A stretch of DNA of 64,000 nucleotides from Winogradskyella flava (GTDB taxonomy: Bacteria; Bacteroidota; Bacteroidia; Flavobacteriales; Flavobacteriaceae), in assembly GCF_014243395.1 (NCBI RefSeq), contig NZ_JACLCP010000002.1:124001-188000 (forward strand), read 5' to 3'. Position 1 is the stretch's first letter. Every line of letters starts with the position of its first letter. The position numbers were made by a program, and so were the translations under genes. Shown in pieces: positions 55,202-64,000 of the stretch. The notes under the pieces were generated by a model that saw nothing but the letters and a program-made list of their open reading frames with translations, was not told the DNA's origin and did not search any database.

Positions 55202-56491
55202 ATGAAGTTGATCGAAAATCCAAAAAAAGAACAATGGGTAGATATATTAAGACGCCCAACCAAAACAGTAGACGATATTGAGTCGATTGTTAATACTGTT
55301 TTTAGCGATGTCAAAGCCAATGGAGATAAAGCAGTAGGTCAATACACTTTTAAGTTTGATAAAGTAGAATTAGATACTCTGACAGTTTCAGAAGATGAAA
55401 TCATTGAAGCTTCAAACAACGTTTCAAATGAATTGAAAGATGCCATCCGATTAGCAAAATTAAATATTGAAAAATTCCATACGGCTCAAAAAACAGATAG
55501 AGTTTATCTAGAGACAATGAATGGTGTTGAATGTTGGCAAGAAAAGCGTCCTATTCAAAAAGTAGGTCTTTATATTCCAAGTGGTACAGCACCATTATTC
55601 TCAACGGTTTTAATGCTTGCTGTACCAGCAAAAATTGCTGGTTGTAAGGAGATTGTGTTGTGTTCTCCACCCAACAGTGAAGGTAAGATTGCAAATGAAA
55701 TATTATATACAGCACAACTATGTGGTGTGACTAAATTAATTAAAGTAGGTGGTATTCAAGCTATTGCTGGATTGACTTTTGGCACAGAATCTATTCCTCA
55801 GGTATATAAAATTTTTGGTCCAGGTAATCAATATGTGACCGTTGCTAAGCAATTGGCTACCAAGTATGGCGTGGCAATAGACATGCCAGCTGGTCCAAGC
55901 GAATTATTAGTCATGGCTGATGAATCTGCTAATCCGACTTATATAGCATCAGATTTATTGAGTCAAGCAGAACACGGGTCAGATAGTCAGGTGATTTTAG
56001 TGACGACTTCAAAATCATTTGCAGAACGTGTTAGCACCGAAGTCAATGAACAACTAGAAGTATTACCGAGAAAAGACATAGCAAGAGATGCTATTGCCAA
56101 CTCCAAGTCTATTATAGTAAATGACTTCAAGATAGCCTTAGAGTTAATTGATGAATATGGTCCTGAACACTTCATAGTATCTACGAATTATAACGACTTC
56201 TTTGCAGAAAATATTGGTAATGCAGGTTCTGTATTTATAGGTGATTATACACCGGAAAGTGCAGGTGATTATGCTTCTGGTACAAACCATACCTTGCCAA
56301 CAAATGGGTTTTCGAAGGCATATTCTGGAGTCAACTTAGATAGCTTTCAAAAAAGTATGACCTTTCAAAAAATATCTAAGAAAGGCATAGTAACTATAGG
56401 TCCGGCAATTGAACTTATGGCTGAAGCTGAAGGTTTGCATGCTCATAAGAATGCCGTGACGCTACGATTAAAAGATTTGAAAAATAAATAG
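55202..56491 (+). CDS. hisD: Histidinol dehydrogenase
   Basis: A 429-residue HisD, last enzyme of the pathway, oxidising histidinol to histidine in two NAD-dependent steps. LYIPSGTAPLFSTVLMLAVP, the NAD/active-site DMPAGPSELLVMADESANP, and the zinc-site QAEHGSDSQVIL and EHFIV are visible. It starts 1 bp after hisG stops. A dispersed repeat follows it, inside the operon. Confidence 0.96.
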   Translation: MKLIENPKKEQWVDILRRPTKTVDDIESIVNTVFSDVKANGDKAVGQYTFKFDKVELDTLTVSEDEIIEASNNVSNELKDAIRLAKLNIEKFHTAQKTDRVYLETMNGVECWQEKRPIQKVGLYIPSGTAPLFSTVLMLAVPAKIAGCKEIVLCSPPNSEGKIANEILYTAQLCGVTKLIKVGGIQAIAGLTFGTESIPQVYKIFGPGNQYVTVAKQLATKYGVAIDMPAGPSELLVMADESANPTYIASDLLSQAEHGSDSQVILVTTSKSFAERVSTEVNEQLEVLPRKDIARDAIANSKSIIVNDFKIALELIDEYGPEHFIVSTNYNDFFAENIGNAGSVFIGDYTPESAGDYASGTNHTLPTNGFSKAYSGVNLDSFQKSMTFQKISKKGIVTIGPAIELMAEAEGLHAHKNAVTLRLKDLKNK

Positions 56492-56494
56492 ACT

Positions 56495-56560
56495 TGTCAT
56501 GCTGAACTTGTTTCAGCATCTCAAACCAATAATAGACTCTGAATTGAATTCAGAATGACA
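56495..56560. repeat. Inverted dispersed repeat between hisD and hisC
   Basis: Two 27-bp arms, TGTCATGCTGAACTTGTTTC... (56495-56521) and its imperfect inverse (56534-56560; read on the minus strand it begins TGTCATTCTGAATTCAATTC), face each other around a 12-bp spacer. The pattern resembles the intergenic TGTCAT...CTGAA repeats common in flavobacterial genomes (from memory). It ends 3 bp before the chosen hisC start, so it probably inserted in the operon without blocking it. Confidence 0.7.
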
Positions 56561-56563
56561 GCG

Positions 56564-57607
56564 ATGAAAGAAATAGTTGTAAATAACCTTTTAAGAGAAA
56601 ACATAAAGCACATCAAGCCGTATTCATCAGCAAGAGATGAGTATAAGGATGCCAGTGCAGATATGGTTTTTATTGATGCTAATGAAAATCCATTCCAAAC
56701 GAATGTGAATAGATATCCTGATCCACAACAGACTAAGGTTAAGGAGCGATTAGCTGAGATAAAAGGTGTCTCAACATCTCAAATCCTATTGGGTAATGGT
56801 AGTGATGAAGTTTTGGATTTATTGTTTAGAGCTTTTTGTGAGCCTAGACAAGATAATGTCATCACGTTGCCACCAACTTATGGAATGTATAAAGTGTTGG
56901 CTGATTTAAATGCGGTTGACATTATTTCAGTAGAGTTAGATGATGATTTCGAACCAAAAGTTGATAAAATACTCCATGTTCAAAACGACAATTCAAAGTT
57001 GTTGTTCTTATGTTCTCCAAACAATCCGACAGCAAATAGTTTCAGTGCTAACAAAGTAGAAGAACTGATTAATGGATTTAAAGGAATAGTAGTCATTGAC
57101 GAAGCCTACATTGATTTTTCAGCTAAAGCAAGTTGGCTTAGCAGAATTAATGAATTTCCAAATCTTATTGTAACTCAAACTTTGTCCAAAGCCTATGGTT
57201 TGGCAGGAATTCGTTTAGGAATCTGTTACGCTTCAGAATTTATTATTTCAGTATTGAATAAAATAAAACCACCTTATAATGTTAATCAATTAACTCAAGA
57301 AAAAGCCCTTGACCGTTTAAATGAAATTGGCGCAGTAGAGGAACAGATAGCTTCAATTTTAAAAGAACGAAGTGTACTAATTTCAGAATTGAACAACTTC
57401 TCTTTTATAAAAACTATTTATCCATCAGATTCCAATTTTGTTTTAGCAAAAGTAGATGACGCAGATTTTCGCTATAAACAGTTGATTGATAAAGGAGTTG
57501 TAGTTAGAAATAGAACTAAACAACCCTTATGTGAAAATTGCCTACGATTTACTGTAGGAACCTCAAATGAGAATAAGCTATTAATTAAGATACTAAATCA
57601 ACTATGA
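56564..57607 (+). CDS. hisC: Histidinol-phosphate aminotransferase
   Basis: About 347 residues, a fold-type I PLP enzyme converting imidazole-acetol phosphate to histidinol phosphate. [18 protein letters not shown] (cofactor loop), [23 protein letters not shown] and the PLP-lysine segment [14 protein letters not shown] are in order. The open frame has an ATG at 56555 inside the inverted repeat; I prefer the ATG at 56564. It overlaps hisB by 4 bp (ATGA). Confidence 0.93.
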   Translation: MKEIVVNNLLRENIKHIKPYSSARDEYKDASADMVFIDANENPFQTNVNRYPDPQQTKVKERLAEIKGVSTSQILLGNGSDEVLDLLFRAFCEPRQDNVITLPPTYGMYKVLADLNAVDIISVELDDDFEPKVDKILHVQNDNSKLLFLCSPNNPTANSFSANKVEELINGFKGIVVIDEAYIDFSAKASWLSRINEFPNLIVTQTLSKAYGLAGIRLGICYASEFIISVLNKIKPPYNVNQLTQEKALDRLNEIGAVEEQIASILKERSVLISELNNFSFIKTIYPSDSNFVLAKVDDADFRYKQLIDKGVVVRNRTKQPLCENCLRFTVGTSNENKLLIKILNQL

Positions 57608-58740
57608 TGAAGCCTGTACTATTTATCGATAGAGACGGAACATTAATTAGAGAGCCAGCAGATGAGCAAATCGATTCATTTGAGAAGCTGGAATTCTATC
57701 CTAAGGTTTTTCAATACCTGAGCAAAATAGCTAAGGAATTGAATTTTGAAATTGTGATGATTACCAATCAAGATGGATTGGGTACAGAGATATATCCTGA
57801 AGATACGTTTTGGCCAGTTCATAATTTTGTATTAAAAACCTTTGAGCAGGAAGGTGTTGTGTTCAAAGAACAATTTATTGACAGAACATTTGCAAAGGAC
57901 AATGCACCAACACGTAAGCCTAATACTGGATTGTTGACCAAATATTTTTCAGATGATTATGACCTAATCAAGTCATTTGTAATTGGAGATCGTCTAACAG
58001 ATGTCGAGTTGGCAAAGAATTTAGGCGCTAAAGGGATTTTTATTAACGACAATACTAACCTCGGTACAGACGAGGTGACCATGAGTAATAATGAGCTACA
58101 AAATTATATCGCTTTAGAAACCAATGATTGGGAAGCTATCTACAGGTTTCTCAAAACTACCGAACGTGTTGGATCCATTGAGCGTAACACCAACGAAACT
58201 AAGATAAAGATAGATCTTAATTTGGATGGAACTGGTAAAAGCAATATCGATACTGGAATTGCTTTTTTTGATCATATGTTAGACCAAATTGCGCGTCATG
58301 GCCAGATTGACTTAAACATTAAGGTTGATGGCGATTTAGAAGTCGATGAACACCACACCATAGAAGATACAGCTATTGCTTTAGGAGAAGTATTCTCAAA
58401 AACTCTAGGCAATAAACTTGGCATTGAACGCTATGGATTCTGTTTGCCAATGGATGATTGCTTAGCACAAGTAGCCATTGATTTTGGTGGTAGAAACTGG
58501 TTAGTTTGGGATGCAGATTTCAATCGTGAAATGATTGGTAAAATGCCAACTGAAATGTTTTATCACTTCTTTAAATCCTTTACGGATGGTGCAAAGTGTA
58601 ATTTAAATATTAAAGTAGAAGGAACAAACGAGCATCACAAGATTGAGGCCATTTTTAAAGCCTTTGCCAAAGCAATTAAAATGGCAGTAAAACAAGATGT
58701 GGATAAAATGATTTTACCATCTACTAAAGGAGTGTTGTAA
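57604..58740 (+). CDS. hisB: Bifunctional histidinol-phosphatase / imidazoleglycerol-phosphate dehydratase
   Basis: A 378-residue fusion. The N-terminal HAD phosphatase domain (about 1-165) has FIDRDGTLI with the catalytic Asp pair and [26 protein letters not shown]. The C-terminal IGPD domain (about 185-378) has [35 protein letters not shown] and a second [12 protein letters not shown], the manganese-binding histidine motifs. The fused form occurs in enterics and Bacteroidetes. Starts at ATGA overlap with hisC and ends 1 bp into hisH. Confidence 0.95.
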   Translation: MMKPVLFIDRDGTLIREPADEQIDSFEKLEFYPKVFQYLSKIAKELNFEIVMITNQDGLGTEIYPEDTFWPVHNFVLKTFEQEGVVFKEQFIDRTFAKDNAPTRKPNTGLLTKYFSDDYDLIKSFVIGDRLTDVELAKNLGAKGIFINDNTNLGTDEVTMSNNELQNYIALETNDWEAIYRFLKTTERVGSIERNTNETKIKIDLNLDGTGKSNIDTGIAFFDHMLDQIARHGQIDLNIKVDGDLEVDEHHTIEDTAIALGEVFSKTLGNKLGIERYGFCLPMDDCLAQVAIDFGGRNWLVWDADFNREMIGKMPTEMFYHFFKSFTDGAKCNLNIKVEGTNEHHKIEAIFKAFAKAIKMAVKQDVDKMILPSTKGVL

Positions 58741-59321
58741 TGGATTTAAAGATTGTAAATTACGGTGCTGGTAATATTAAGAGTATTCAATTCGCTTTTC
58801 AGCGTCTAGGTTACAATGCAGTGCTATCTGATAATTCAGCTGAAATCATAAAGGCTGACAAGGTGATTTTTCCAGGTGTTGGCGAAGCAAGTTCAGCCAT
58901 GAAAATGCTTAAAGAGAGTGGTCTCGATTCGCTTATGCCGCAGCTAAAACAACCAGTGCTAGGAATTTGTTTGGGCATGCAATTGATGTGCAATCATACA
59001 GAAGAGGGAGACACGGAAGGTCTCGGTATTTTTGACACCAATGTAAAACGCTTTTCTAATCGGATTAAAGTGCCCCAAATGGGATGGAACACCGTTAAGA
59101 ATTTAAAGTCAGGTCTGTTCAATAATATTATTGAAGGCGACTACATGTATTTAGTGCATAGTTATTATGCGGAGCACTGTAATGAAACCATTGCTACCTC
59201 AGATTATGACATTGAATATGCTTCCGCACTAGAGCATGATAATTTTTTTGGTGTGCAGTTTCACCCTGAAAAGAGTGGAAAAACAGGTGAGAGGTTGTTG
59301 AAAAATTTCCTTGAACTTTAA
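58740..59321 (+). CDS. hisH: Imidazole glycerol-phosphate synthase, glutaminase subunit
   Basis: A 193-residue class I glutamine amidotransferase that feeds ammonia to HisF. The nucleophile region GICLGMQLMC carries the catalytic Cys; the His/Glu of the triad are in QFHPEKSGKTG. It overlaps the hisB stop codon by 1 bp. Confidence 0.96.
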   Translation: MDLKIVNYGAGNIKSIQFAFQRLGYNAVLSDNSAEIIKADKVIFPGVGEASSAMKMLKESGLDSLMPQLKQPVLGICLGMQLMCNHTEEGDTEGLGIFDTNVKRFSNRIKVPQMGWNTVKNLKSGLFNNIIEGDYMYLVHSYYAEHCNETIATSDYDIEYASALEHDNFFGVQFHPEKSGKTGERLLKNFLEL

Positions 59322-59348
59322 ATGAAAATAAAATATTAATTAAAAATG

Positions 59349-59366
59349 TTCCTGCTTTCGCAGGAA
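59349..59366. repeat. Perfect hairpin between hisH and hisA
   Basis: TTCCTGC (59349-59355) / GCAGGAA (59360-59366) with loop TTTC, in the 51-bp gap between hisH and hisA. The sequence looks like another short flavobacterial intergenic repeat. No T-run follows, so it is not a strong terminator. Confidence 0.6.
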
Positions 59367-59372
59367 GTAGAC

Positions 59373-60116
59373 ATGAGAATTATACCTGCCATAGACATTA
59401 TAGAAGGAAAATGTGTTAGACTCACCAAAGGTGATTACGATACTAAAAAAATATATAATGAAAATCCTCTTGAAGTCGCTAAGGAATTTGAGGCCTCTGG
59501 CATTGAATATCTACATCTTGTAGATTTAGATGGTGCCAAAGCCAAACATATCGTTAACTATAAAGTTTTAGAACAAGTAGCTTCCAAAACCTCTTTAAAG
59601 ATTGATTTTGGTGGTGGCTTGAAGTCCAATGAAGATTTAAATATTGCATTTAATTGTGGCGCCAGACAAATTACAGGTGGAAGTATTGCCGTAAAGGATA
59701 GAAAAACATTTGAAGGTTGGTTATCAAAATATGGTCCACAAAAAATTATTTTAGGAGCCGATAGTAATGATGGCAAGATAGCCATCAATGGTTGGCAAGA
59801 TAATAGCAAGGAAGAAGTTATAAGCTTTATAAAAGCGTATCAAAGAAAACGAATTCAGTATGTCATTTGTACGGACATTTCAAAGGACGGTATGCTGGAA
59901 GGTCCCTCAATAGACTTATATCGACAAATAATTAAAGCTTGTAGCAACAGTAGTGGTGCTCAATCCATAAAATTGATTGCTTCTGGAGGAGTTTCTGGAA
60001 TTGATGATCTACATGAATTGAAAGCTATAGGTTGTGAAGGTGCCATTGTTGGAAAAGCCATTTATGAAAATAGAATTTCTTTAAAGGAATTAGAACAATT
60101 TATATTACATACGTAA
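59373..60116 (+). CDS. hisA: ProFAR isomerase
   Basis: About 247 residues, a TIM-barrel isomerase of the pathway. The start [20 protein letters not shown] is family-standard; [23 protein letters not shown] and [16 protein letters not shown] carry catalytic aspartates, and [12 protein letters not shown] the second phosphate site. The frame extends 9 codons further upstream to 59346, but those residues come from the hairpin and do not belong to the family, so I place the start at 59373. Confidence 0.95.
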   Translation: MRIIPAIDIIEGKCVRLTKGDYDTKKIYNENPLEVAKEFEASGIEYLHLVDLDGAKAKHIVNYKVLEQVASKTSLKIDFGGGLKSNEDLNIAFNCGARQITGGSIAVKDRKTFEGWLSKYGPQKIILGADSNDGKIAINGWQDNSKEEVISFIKAYQRKRIQYVICTDISKDGMLEGPSIDLYRQIIKACSNSSGAQSIKLIASGGVSGIDDLHELKAIGCEGAIVGKAIYENRISLKELEQFILHT

Positions 60117-60118
60117 TC

Positions 60119-60874
60119 ATGCTTACAAAACGAATTGTTCCTTGTTTGGACATAAAAGATGGTCGCACTGTAAAGGGTGTTAACTTTGTTGATTTGCGCG
60201 ACGCAGGCGATCCTGTGGTATTGGCTAGACAATACGCCGAATTGGGCGCAGATGAACTAGTGTTTTTAGATATTTCTGCAACACAAGAAAAACGTAAAAC
60301 TATGCATGACATGGTATTAAAAGTTGCAGAGCAAGTCAATATTCCATTTACGGTAGGTGGTGGAATTTCTTCTGTTGAAGATGTCAATGATTTGTTGCAT
60401 TGTGGCGCAGACAAAGTATCCATAAACTCTTCTGCGGTGAAGCGTCCAGAATTGATTAATGAACTTTCAGAAAAATTTGGTAGTCAGTGCGTCGTGGTGG
60501 CAATTGATGCAAAAAAAATAGGAGAGGAGTGGTTTGTGCATTTGGCAGGTGGTACTATTCCAACAACTATTAAATTATTCGAATGGGCTAAAGAGGTTGA
60601 GGAGCGTGGTGCTGGAGAAATCTTATTCACTTCCATGAATCATGATGGAACAAAAGCAGGATTTGCCAACGAGGCCTTGGCTAAACTTTCAGAATTAGTT
60701 AATATTCCTATTATTGCATCAGGTGGAGCGGGAACCGTTCAACATTTTGCCGATACATTTATTAAAGGAAAAGCAGATGCGGCTTTGGCAGCTAGTGTGT
60801 TTCATTTTGGAGAAATTCCAATATTAGAACTGAAGAATCAATTAAGAAAACAAGGAATTGAAGTAAGGTTATGA
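60119..60874 (+). CDS. hisF: Imidazole glycerol-phosphate synthase, cyclase subunit
   Basis: A 251-residue TIM barrel, partner of His[21 protein letters not shown] (catalytic Asp), [26 protein letters not shown] and [13 protein letters not shown] are all standard. It starts 2 bp after hisA stops and overlaps hisI by 4 bp (ATGA). Confidence 0.97.
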   Translation: MLTKRIVPCLDIKDGRTVKGVNFVDLRDAGDPVVLARQYAELGADELVFLDISATQEKRKTMHDMVLKVAEQVNIPFTVGGGISSVEDVNDLLHCGADKVSINSSAVKRPELINELSEKFGSQCVVVAIDAKKIGEEWFVHLAGGTIPTTIKLFEWAKEVEERGAGEILFTSMNHDGTKAGFANEALAKLSELVNIPIIASGGAGTVQHFADTFIKGKADAALAASVFHFGEIPILELKNQLRKQGIEVRL

Positions 60875-61473
60875 ATATAAATTTCAATAAAAATACAGAT
60901 GGCTTAGTACCAGCTATCATTCAGGATGTTAAAACAAAAAATGTTTTAATGCTCGGTTATATGAATAAGGAGGCTTTGGAAAAAACAAAGGCATCTGGCT
61001 TAGTAACATTCTTTAGTAGAACAAAGAAAAGACTTTGGACAAAAGGAGAAGAAAGTGGTAATGTTTTGCATCTAATAGATATAAAATTGGACTGCGATAG
61101 TGATACGCTTTTAGTTTCGGTAAACCCGAAAGGTCCGACATGCCATAAGGGTTCTGATACATGCTGGAATGAGAAAAACAAAGCATCTTTTGGGTTCCTT
61201 TCGACTTTAGAAGATGTAATTACTTCGAGAATTGAAAATGCAGATACCCAAAAATCTTATGTAGCTTCTCTTTTTGCTAAGGGTATTAATAAAGTTGCTC
61301 AAAAAGTAGGTGAAGAGGCTGTAGAAGTTGTTATAGAAGCCAAAGACAATAATGATGAGTTATTTTTAGAAGAAAGCTCAGACTTATTATTTCATTATTT
61401 AATGCTTTTACAGGCAAAAAACTTCAAATTAAACGATGTGGTTTCCGTACTTGAGAAAAGGCATACGAAATAA
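60871..61473 (+). CDS. hisIE: Bifunctional phosphoribosyl-AMP cyclohydrolase / phosphoribosyl-ATP pyrophosphohydrolase
   Basis: A 200-residue fusion of HisI (about 1-105; [30 protein letters not shown], and [12 protein letters not shown] with zinc cysteines) and HisE (about 110-200; [33 protein letters not shown]). These are steps two and three of histidine synthesis. It is the last gene of the operon. Confidence 0.96.
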   Translation: MNINFNKNTDGLVPAIIQDVKTKNVLMLGYMNKEALEKTKASGLVTFFSRTKKRLWTKGEESGNVLHLIDIKLDCDSDTLLVSVNPKGPTCHKGSDTCWNEKNKASFGFLSTLEDVITSRIENADTQKSYVASLFAKGINKVAQKVGEEAVEVVIEAKDNNDELFLEESSDLLFHYLMLLQAKNFKLNDVVSVLEKRHTK

Positions 61474-61750
61474 TGAAAAATGTATTTCTTAATTGAAGTT
61501 AGTTCTAACGTAACTTTATTTGCAAATAATTGTGAATAGGAAGTACTATTATAATTATCGAAATCCGATGATACTACGATTCCTCTTGAAATAAATGCAC
61601 CCACTGGTGCTCAATTACAGACAAAAACCTAGAAATTAGTCATAGAATAAATAGCTAAGACATAAAACCTTTAAAAACTACTGTGTCAAATCGCAGTAGT
61701 TTTTTTATTGTGGACTTTTTAGTTTTCAATAAAATAGCGTTCTTGCCAAT
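61474..61750. other. Gap after the his operon with possible decayed coding DNA
   Basis: A 277-bp non-coding stretch. Short protein-like runs appear in shifting frames (for example SKSDDTTIPLEINAPTGAQL near 61558-61617), which could be a degraded gene, but no continuous frame or family was found. The his terminator lies at its end. Confidence 0.35.
61673..61707 (+). terminator. Terminator downstream of the his operon
   Basis: Stem AAAAACTACTG (61673-61683) / CAGTAGTTTTT (61694-61704), 10-nt loop, then more T residues. Confidence 0.75.
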
Positions 61751-62536
61751 ATGTTTGAAAAGCGTTTTTACTATCTATTAAAAATTCAGTATTTGGGTTA
61801 TCGTTTTCATGGTTGGCAAAAGCAACCTGATGTAAAGACCATACATTTAATGATAGATCGTACTCTAAAATATATTCTTGGTGAAACCCGTTTTAAAACC
61901 TTGGGAGCTGGACGCACTGATGCCATGGTTTCTGCCAATGAAGCCGCATTAGAGCTGTTTATTTATAAGGAGCCAATAATGGATTTTGATGAGTTCCTAA
62001 AGCTCTTTAATCATAATTTACCACAAGACATACGAGCATTGTCCATCAAAGAAGTAGATAAGGACTTTAACGTTATCCAAGATTCAAAAATCAAAGAGTA
62101 TCATTATGTCTTTTCAGAAGGTCAAAAGAACCATCCGTTCTGTGCGCCAATACTAACAACGATTTTAGAACCTCTTGATGTTGATTTAATGAAAAAAGGT
62201 GCCAAGTTATTTCAAGGTTCTCACAATTTTAAAACCTATTGTTATAAGGCTACTGACAAAGGAGAGTATCTTAGAACTATAGATTCTTCAGAAATTTTTA
62301 ATAACACTATTTACCGAGCGAATTTCTTTCCAGAAAAATCCTATGTATTTAAAATAAAAGGTAAAGGTTTTATGCGAAATCAAATTCGCCTTATGTTTGG
62401 TTGTCTAATCAAATTAGGTAGAGGAGAGGTAACCTTAGATTATATAAGGACTACATTGAAAGAAGATAGCACAGAAGTTATGGACTATATTGCACCAGCT
62501 TCAGGATTGATTTTACATTCCATAAATTTTGAATAA
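61751..62536 (+). CDS. truA: tRNA pseudouridine synthase TruA-like
   Basis: A 261-residue pseudouridine synthase of the TruA family, which modifies U38-40 of the tRNA anticodon arm. The catalytic aspartate is in TLGAGRTDAMVSANE, with IQYLGYRFHGWQKQP before it, and KGKGFMRNQIRLMFGCLIKL and the C-terminal PASGLILHSI after it. Normal length for the family. It is convergent with the small membrane-protein gene and shares a terminator with it. Confidence 0.93.
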   Translation: MFEKRFYYLLKIQYLGYRFHGWQKQPDVKTIHLMIDRTLKYILGETRFKTLGAGRTDAMVSANEAALELFIYKEPIMDFDEFLKLFNHNLPQDIRALSIKEVDKDFNVIQDSKIKEYHYVFSEGQKNHPFCAPILTTILEPLDVDLMKKGAKLFQGSHNFKTYCYKATDKGEYLRTIDSSEIFNNTIYRANFFPEKSYVFKIKGKGFMRNQIRLMFGCLIKLGRGEVTLDYIRTTLKEDSTEVMDYIAPASGLILHSINFE

Positions 62537-62571
62537 AAAAAGGCACTAGCGTTTAAACTAATACCTTTTTT
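62535..62571. terminator. Bidirectional terminator between truA and the membrane-protein gene
   Basis: A-rich/T-rich arms with imperfect stem (AAAAAAAGG at 62535-62543, CCTTTTTT at 62564-62571, plus TAG/CTA inside) flanked by A and T runs on opposite strands, between converging genes. Confidence 0.55.
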
Positions 62572-62590
62572 AAGATTGGTTGGTTAATTT

Positions 62591-63040
62591 TTAGTTGATC
62601 CAATTTTTTCTGGCTGCGTCTCTAGAAAATAAGATCAATAATATGGCCACAACAGGAATCGCTATTGCCATAGTTAGTTCAAATGTATTTACGGTTAAAT
62701 TCATATCTGCATAAATATCATTAAGTACGTAATTGTGTAATATTTGGCCTAACACAGCGATAAACGAAATTACAAAAAATGGCTTTGCCCAAGATTTTCT
62801 TATTAATAAAAAAACACAGCCTAAAAAGCCACAGAAGACTGCCAAGGCATAACATGCTGTATACCATGCAGGAAAATCTAGCATTTGAAACGCTTGTTGC
62901 CTCTCGTCCAACTGCGAAATCATTTCATCCGTCATAAAGGCATCTGCCAAATAAGCCATTACTCCCATTGCATTCCAGAGCAGTGCAATTACACTCACAA
63001 CCCAGAACCAAATGGGTGGTTTGTTAATAGAATTTGTCAT
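62591..63040 (-). CDS. Four-helix membrane protein of unknown function
   Basis: A 149-residue protein with four hydrophobic segments (about 10-30, 55-82, 88-106, 117-137). The first region IWFWVVSVIALLWNAMGVMA and the Tyr/Trp-rich loop WYTACYALAVFCGFLG are the most distinctive. I associate this arrangement with a small conserved family of unknown function in Bacteroidetes but cannot name it. No obvious operon partner. Confidence 0.65.
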   Translation of the reverse strand: MTNSINKPPIWFWVVSVIALLWNAMGVMAYLADAFMTDEMISQLDERQQAFQMLDFPAWYTACYALAVFCGFLGCVFLLIRKSWAKPFFVISFIAVLGQILHNYVLNDIYADMNLTVNTFELTMAIAIPVVAILLILFSRDAARKNWIN

Positions 63041-63153
63041 AATAATGTTGATTTAAATTAGTTAGTATTTAGCAGAAAAGGCTGCTCAATTAATTAACAA
63101 TGTATAAAAAATATCGTAAATCCTAAATTGCTAATAAAGTTTGAACCAACAAA

Positions 63154-63180
63154 AAAGGGTGAAAATTATTTTCACCCTTT
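63154..63180 (-). terminator. Terminator after the MGRP gene
   Basis: Perfect 13-bp arms AAAGGGTGAAAAT (63154-63166) / ATTTTCACCCTTT (63168-63180); on the minus strand followed by a T-run. The inner pairs must open to leave a usable loop. Confidence 0.75.
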
Positions 63181-63200
63181 CTAAATTCCGTTATAAATAG

Positions 63201-63422
63201 TTAATCTACTACATGTAATTTTGGTTCTTTATCAACAAACTTTCCGTTGACAGATTCGCCGAGTATGATAACTTCTTTCGAACGCTCATACATTTTTATG
63301 GCACGATGCATCTGCAATTTTGTTCCACTGTAAAGTTTTACGCCTGATTTTGAACCTTTGTTTCTGATTTCAATATAATAACCATCTTTTAGTTTAGTTG
63401 GTCTTGTTGCTGGTCTACCCAT
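63201..63422 (-). CDS. Small basic conserved protein (MGRP start)
   Basis: About 73 residues from the ATG at 63420-63422: begins MGRPATRPTKLKDGYYIEIR, then a strand-rich basic region with KGSKSGVKLYSGTKLQMHRA and ends HVVD. The frame extends upstream through an ATG at 63453-63455 to a TTG; I prefer the MGRP start because the preceding residues are irregular. The N terminus is positively charged and could bind nucleic acid, but no family can be assigned. Probably monocistronic: a strong terminator follows. Confidence 0.7.
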   Translation of the reverse strand: MGRPATRPTKLKDGYYIEIRNKGSKSGVKLYSGTKLQMHRAIKMYERSKEVIILGESVNGKFVDKEPKLHVVD

Positions 63423-63678
63423 AAAATTTGATTGTGTTTTAAAAAAGTTATGCATTATACTGAAAATTCCCGCAACACACAAGTTTATTTTTGAGAATCT
63501 AATTCAAGATATTAACAGTTAAATTTCATTAACATATCCTACCCATGTTAACATAAAATTATCATAATAGAAGTACACTGGTGTTAAACCTTGTTAAGTC
63601 ACTTGACAAACTTTAATACACGCCTATATTAAATAGTGTACAATTAAGTTTAACCAAATAAAAATTTAAACAATAGTT

Positions 63679-64000
63679 ATGAACTACTTAAATATTAAAG
63701 ACGAAAAATTATTACCAACTGTTGTAGAACTCAACACTTTATTAGCCGATTATCAAATTTATTACCAGAATCTCAGAAATTTCCATTGGAATATTTTAGG
63801 CGAGAATTTCTTTGAACTTCATGAGAAATTTGAAGAACTCTACACCGACGCAAGGATAAAAATAGATGAAATAGCGGAACGTATATTAACACTGCGTTAC
63901 CACCCGATGAGTAATCTAAAAGATTTTTTAAAAACAGCTTCAATTGAAGAAGCGTCCTCAAAATTAACTGATAAGGAAATGGTCAAGACTATTTTAAATA
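63679..64000 (+). CDS. dps: Dps-family ferritin-like DNA-protection protein (N-terminal part)
   Basis: About 107 residues are visible before the window ends. The intersubunit ferroxidase residues are present with the correct spacing: H36 (NFHWNIL), H48 (ELHEKFEELY), D63 and E67 (KIDEIAERI). Dps forms a 12-mer that oxidises and stores iron and protects DNA under oxidative or starvation stress. The 250-bp upstream region has no clear TAnnTTTG box, so stress-regulated control is possible. Confidence 0.9.
   Translation, partial: MNYLNIKDEKLLPTVVELNTLLADYQIYYQNLRNFHWNILGENFFELHEKFEELYTDARIKIDEIAERILTLRYHPMSNLKDFLKTASIEEASSKLTDKEMVKTILN

Noticed and set aside
56555..56563. Upstream ATG of hisC as true start
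   Set aside because: It lies inside the right arm of the inverted repeat; the ATG nine bases later fits better.
59346..59372. Upstream ATG of hisA as true start
   Set aside because: The additional residues are encoded by the hairpin repeat and are not part of the HisA family N terminus.
60100..60423. 107-codon minus-strand frame in hisF
   Set aside because: Antisense shadow of a fully supported his gene.
61499..61617. Possible degraded gene after hisIE
   Set aside because: Protein-like runs appear in shifting frames, but no family is recognisable and no intact relative is present in the window; kept only as a note.

Overview
The window is chromosomal DNA from a member of the Bacteroidota, almost certainly a marine-type Flavobacteriaceae. 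The evidence is consistent: AT-rich DNA, hardly any Shine-Dalgarno sequences, several TAnnTTTG (Bacteroidetes -7) promoter boxes, a type IX secretion (T9SS) cargo with a C-terminal sorting domain, a PorX regulator, a fused LpxC-FabZ, and a bifunctional HisB. No rRNA, tRNA, CRISPR array, IS element or prophage was seen.

Layout. (1) 0-5 kb is housekeeping: the start of an XRE regulator, an M14 carboxypeptidase with dyad-rich upstream DNA, an Lrp/AsnC regulator, a DinB-like protein, aroB and proline dehydrogenase. (2) 5-37.4 kb is a Wzx/Wzy-type surface-polysaccharide locus, mostly on the minus strand. It holds a polysaccharide deacetylase, Wzc, Wza, a CapD/PglF-like dehydratase broken by a G7 tract, a DegT aminotransferase, a PglC-like initiating sugar transferase, four GT4 glycosyltransferases, an AsnB, a TupA-type ATP-grasp protein, a hexapeptide acetyltransferase, Wzx, a Wzy-like polymerase, an MBOAT O-acyltransferase with an SGNH-like partner, UDP-glucose dehydrogenase and UDP-glucuronate 4-epimerase. 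Plus-strand genes interrupt it: a P-loop sulfotransferase-like gene, an SDR epimerase, and a 1440-residue T9SS-secreted pectate-lyase-like protein with 11 Ig-like repeats. (3) 37.5-42 kb: a DUF4258-like protein, alanine dehydrogenase, a tiny secreted peptide overlapping a membrane protein, tsaE and porX. (4) 42-49.7 kb: an HD phosphohydrolase, then the lipid A set lpxD-lpxC/fabZ-lpxA-efp-lpxD2, and sucD. (5) 49.8-54 kb: fabG, a secreted orphan, a VWA-type membrane protein and an SPFH protein. (6) 54.1-61.5 kb: a complete his operon (hisG-D-C-B-H-A-F-IE) behind a leader peptide with four His codons and an attenuator that I could fold by eye. (7) 61.7-64 kb: truA, two small conserved proteins and the start of dps.

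How it fits together. The polysaccharide locus can make UDP-GlcA and UDP-GalA, build a repeat unit on undecaprenyl phosphate, flip, polymerise and export it, and decorate it with acetyl and possibly sulfate groups. The lyase-like T9SS protein inside the locus could act on such a uronate polymer, and PorX, a T9SS regulator, is encoded 11 kb away. The strongest items for a second look are the his attenuator, the G7 frameshift in the dehydratase gene, and the strict cysteine pattern across the Ig-like repeats.
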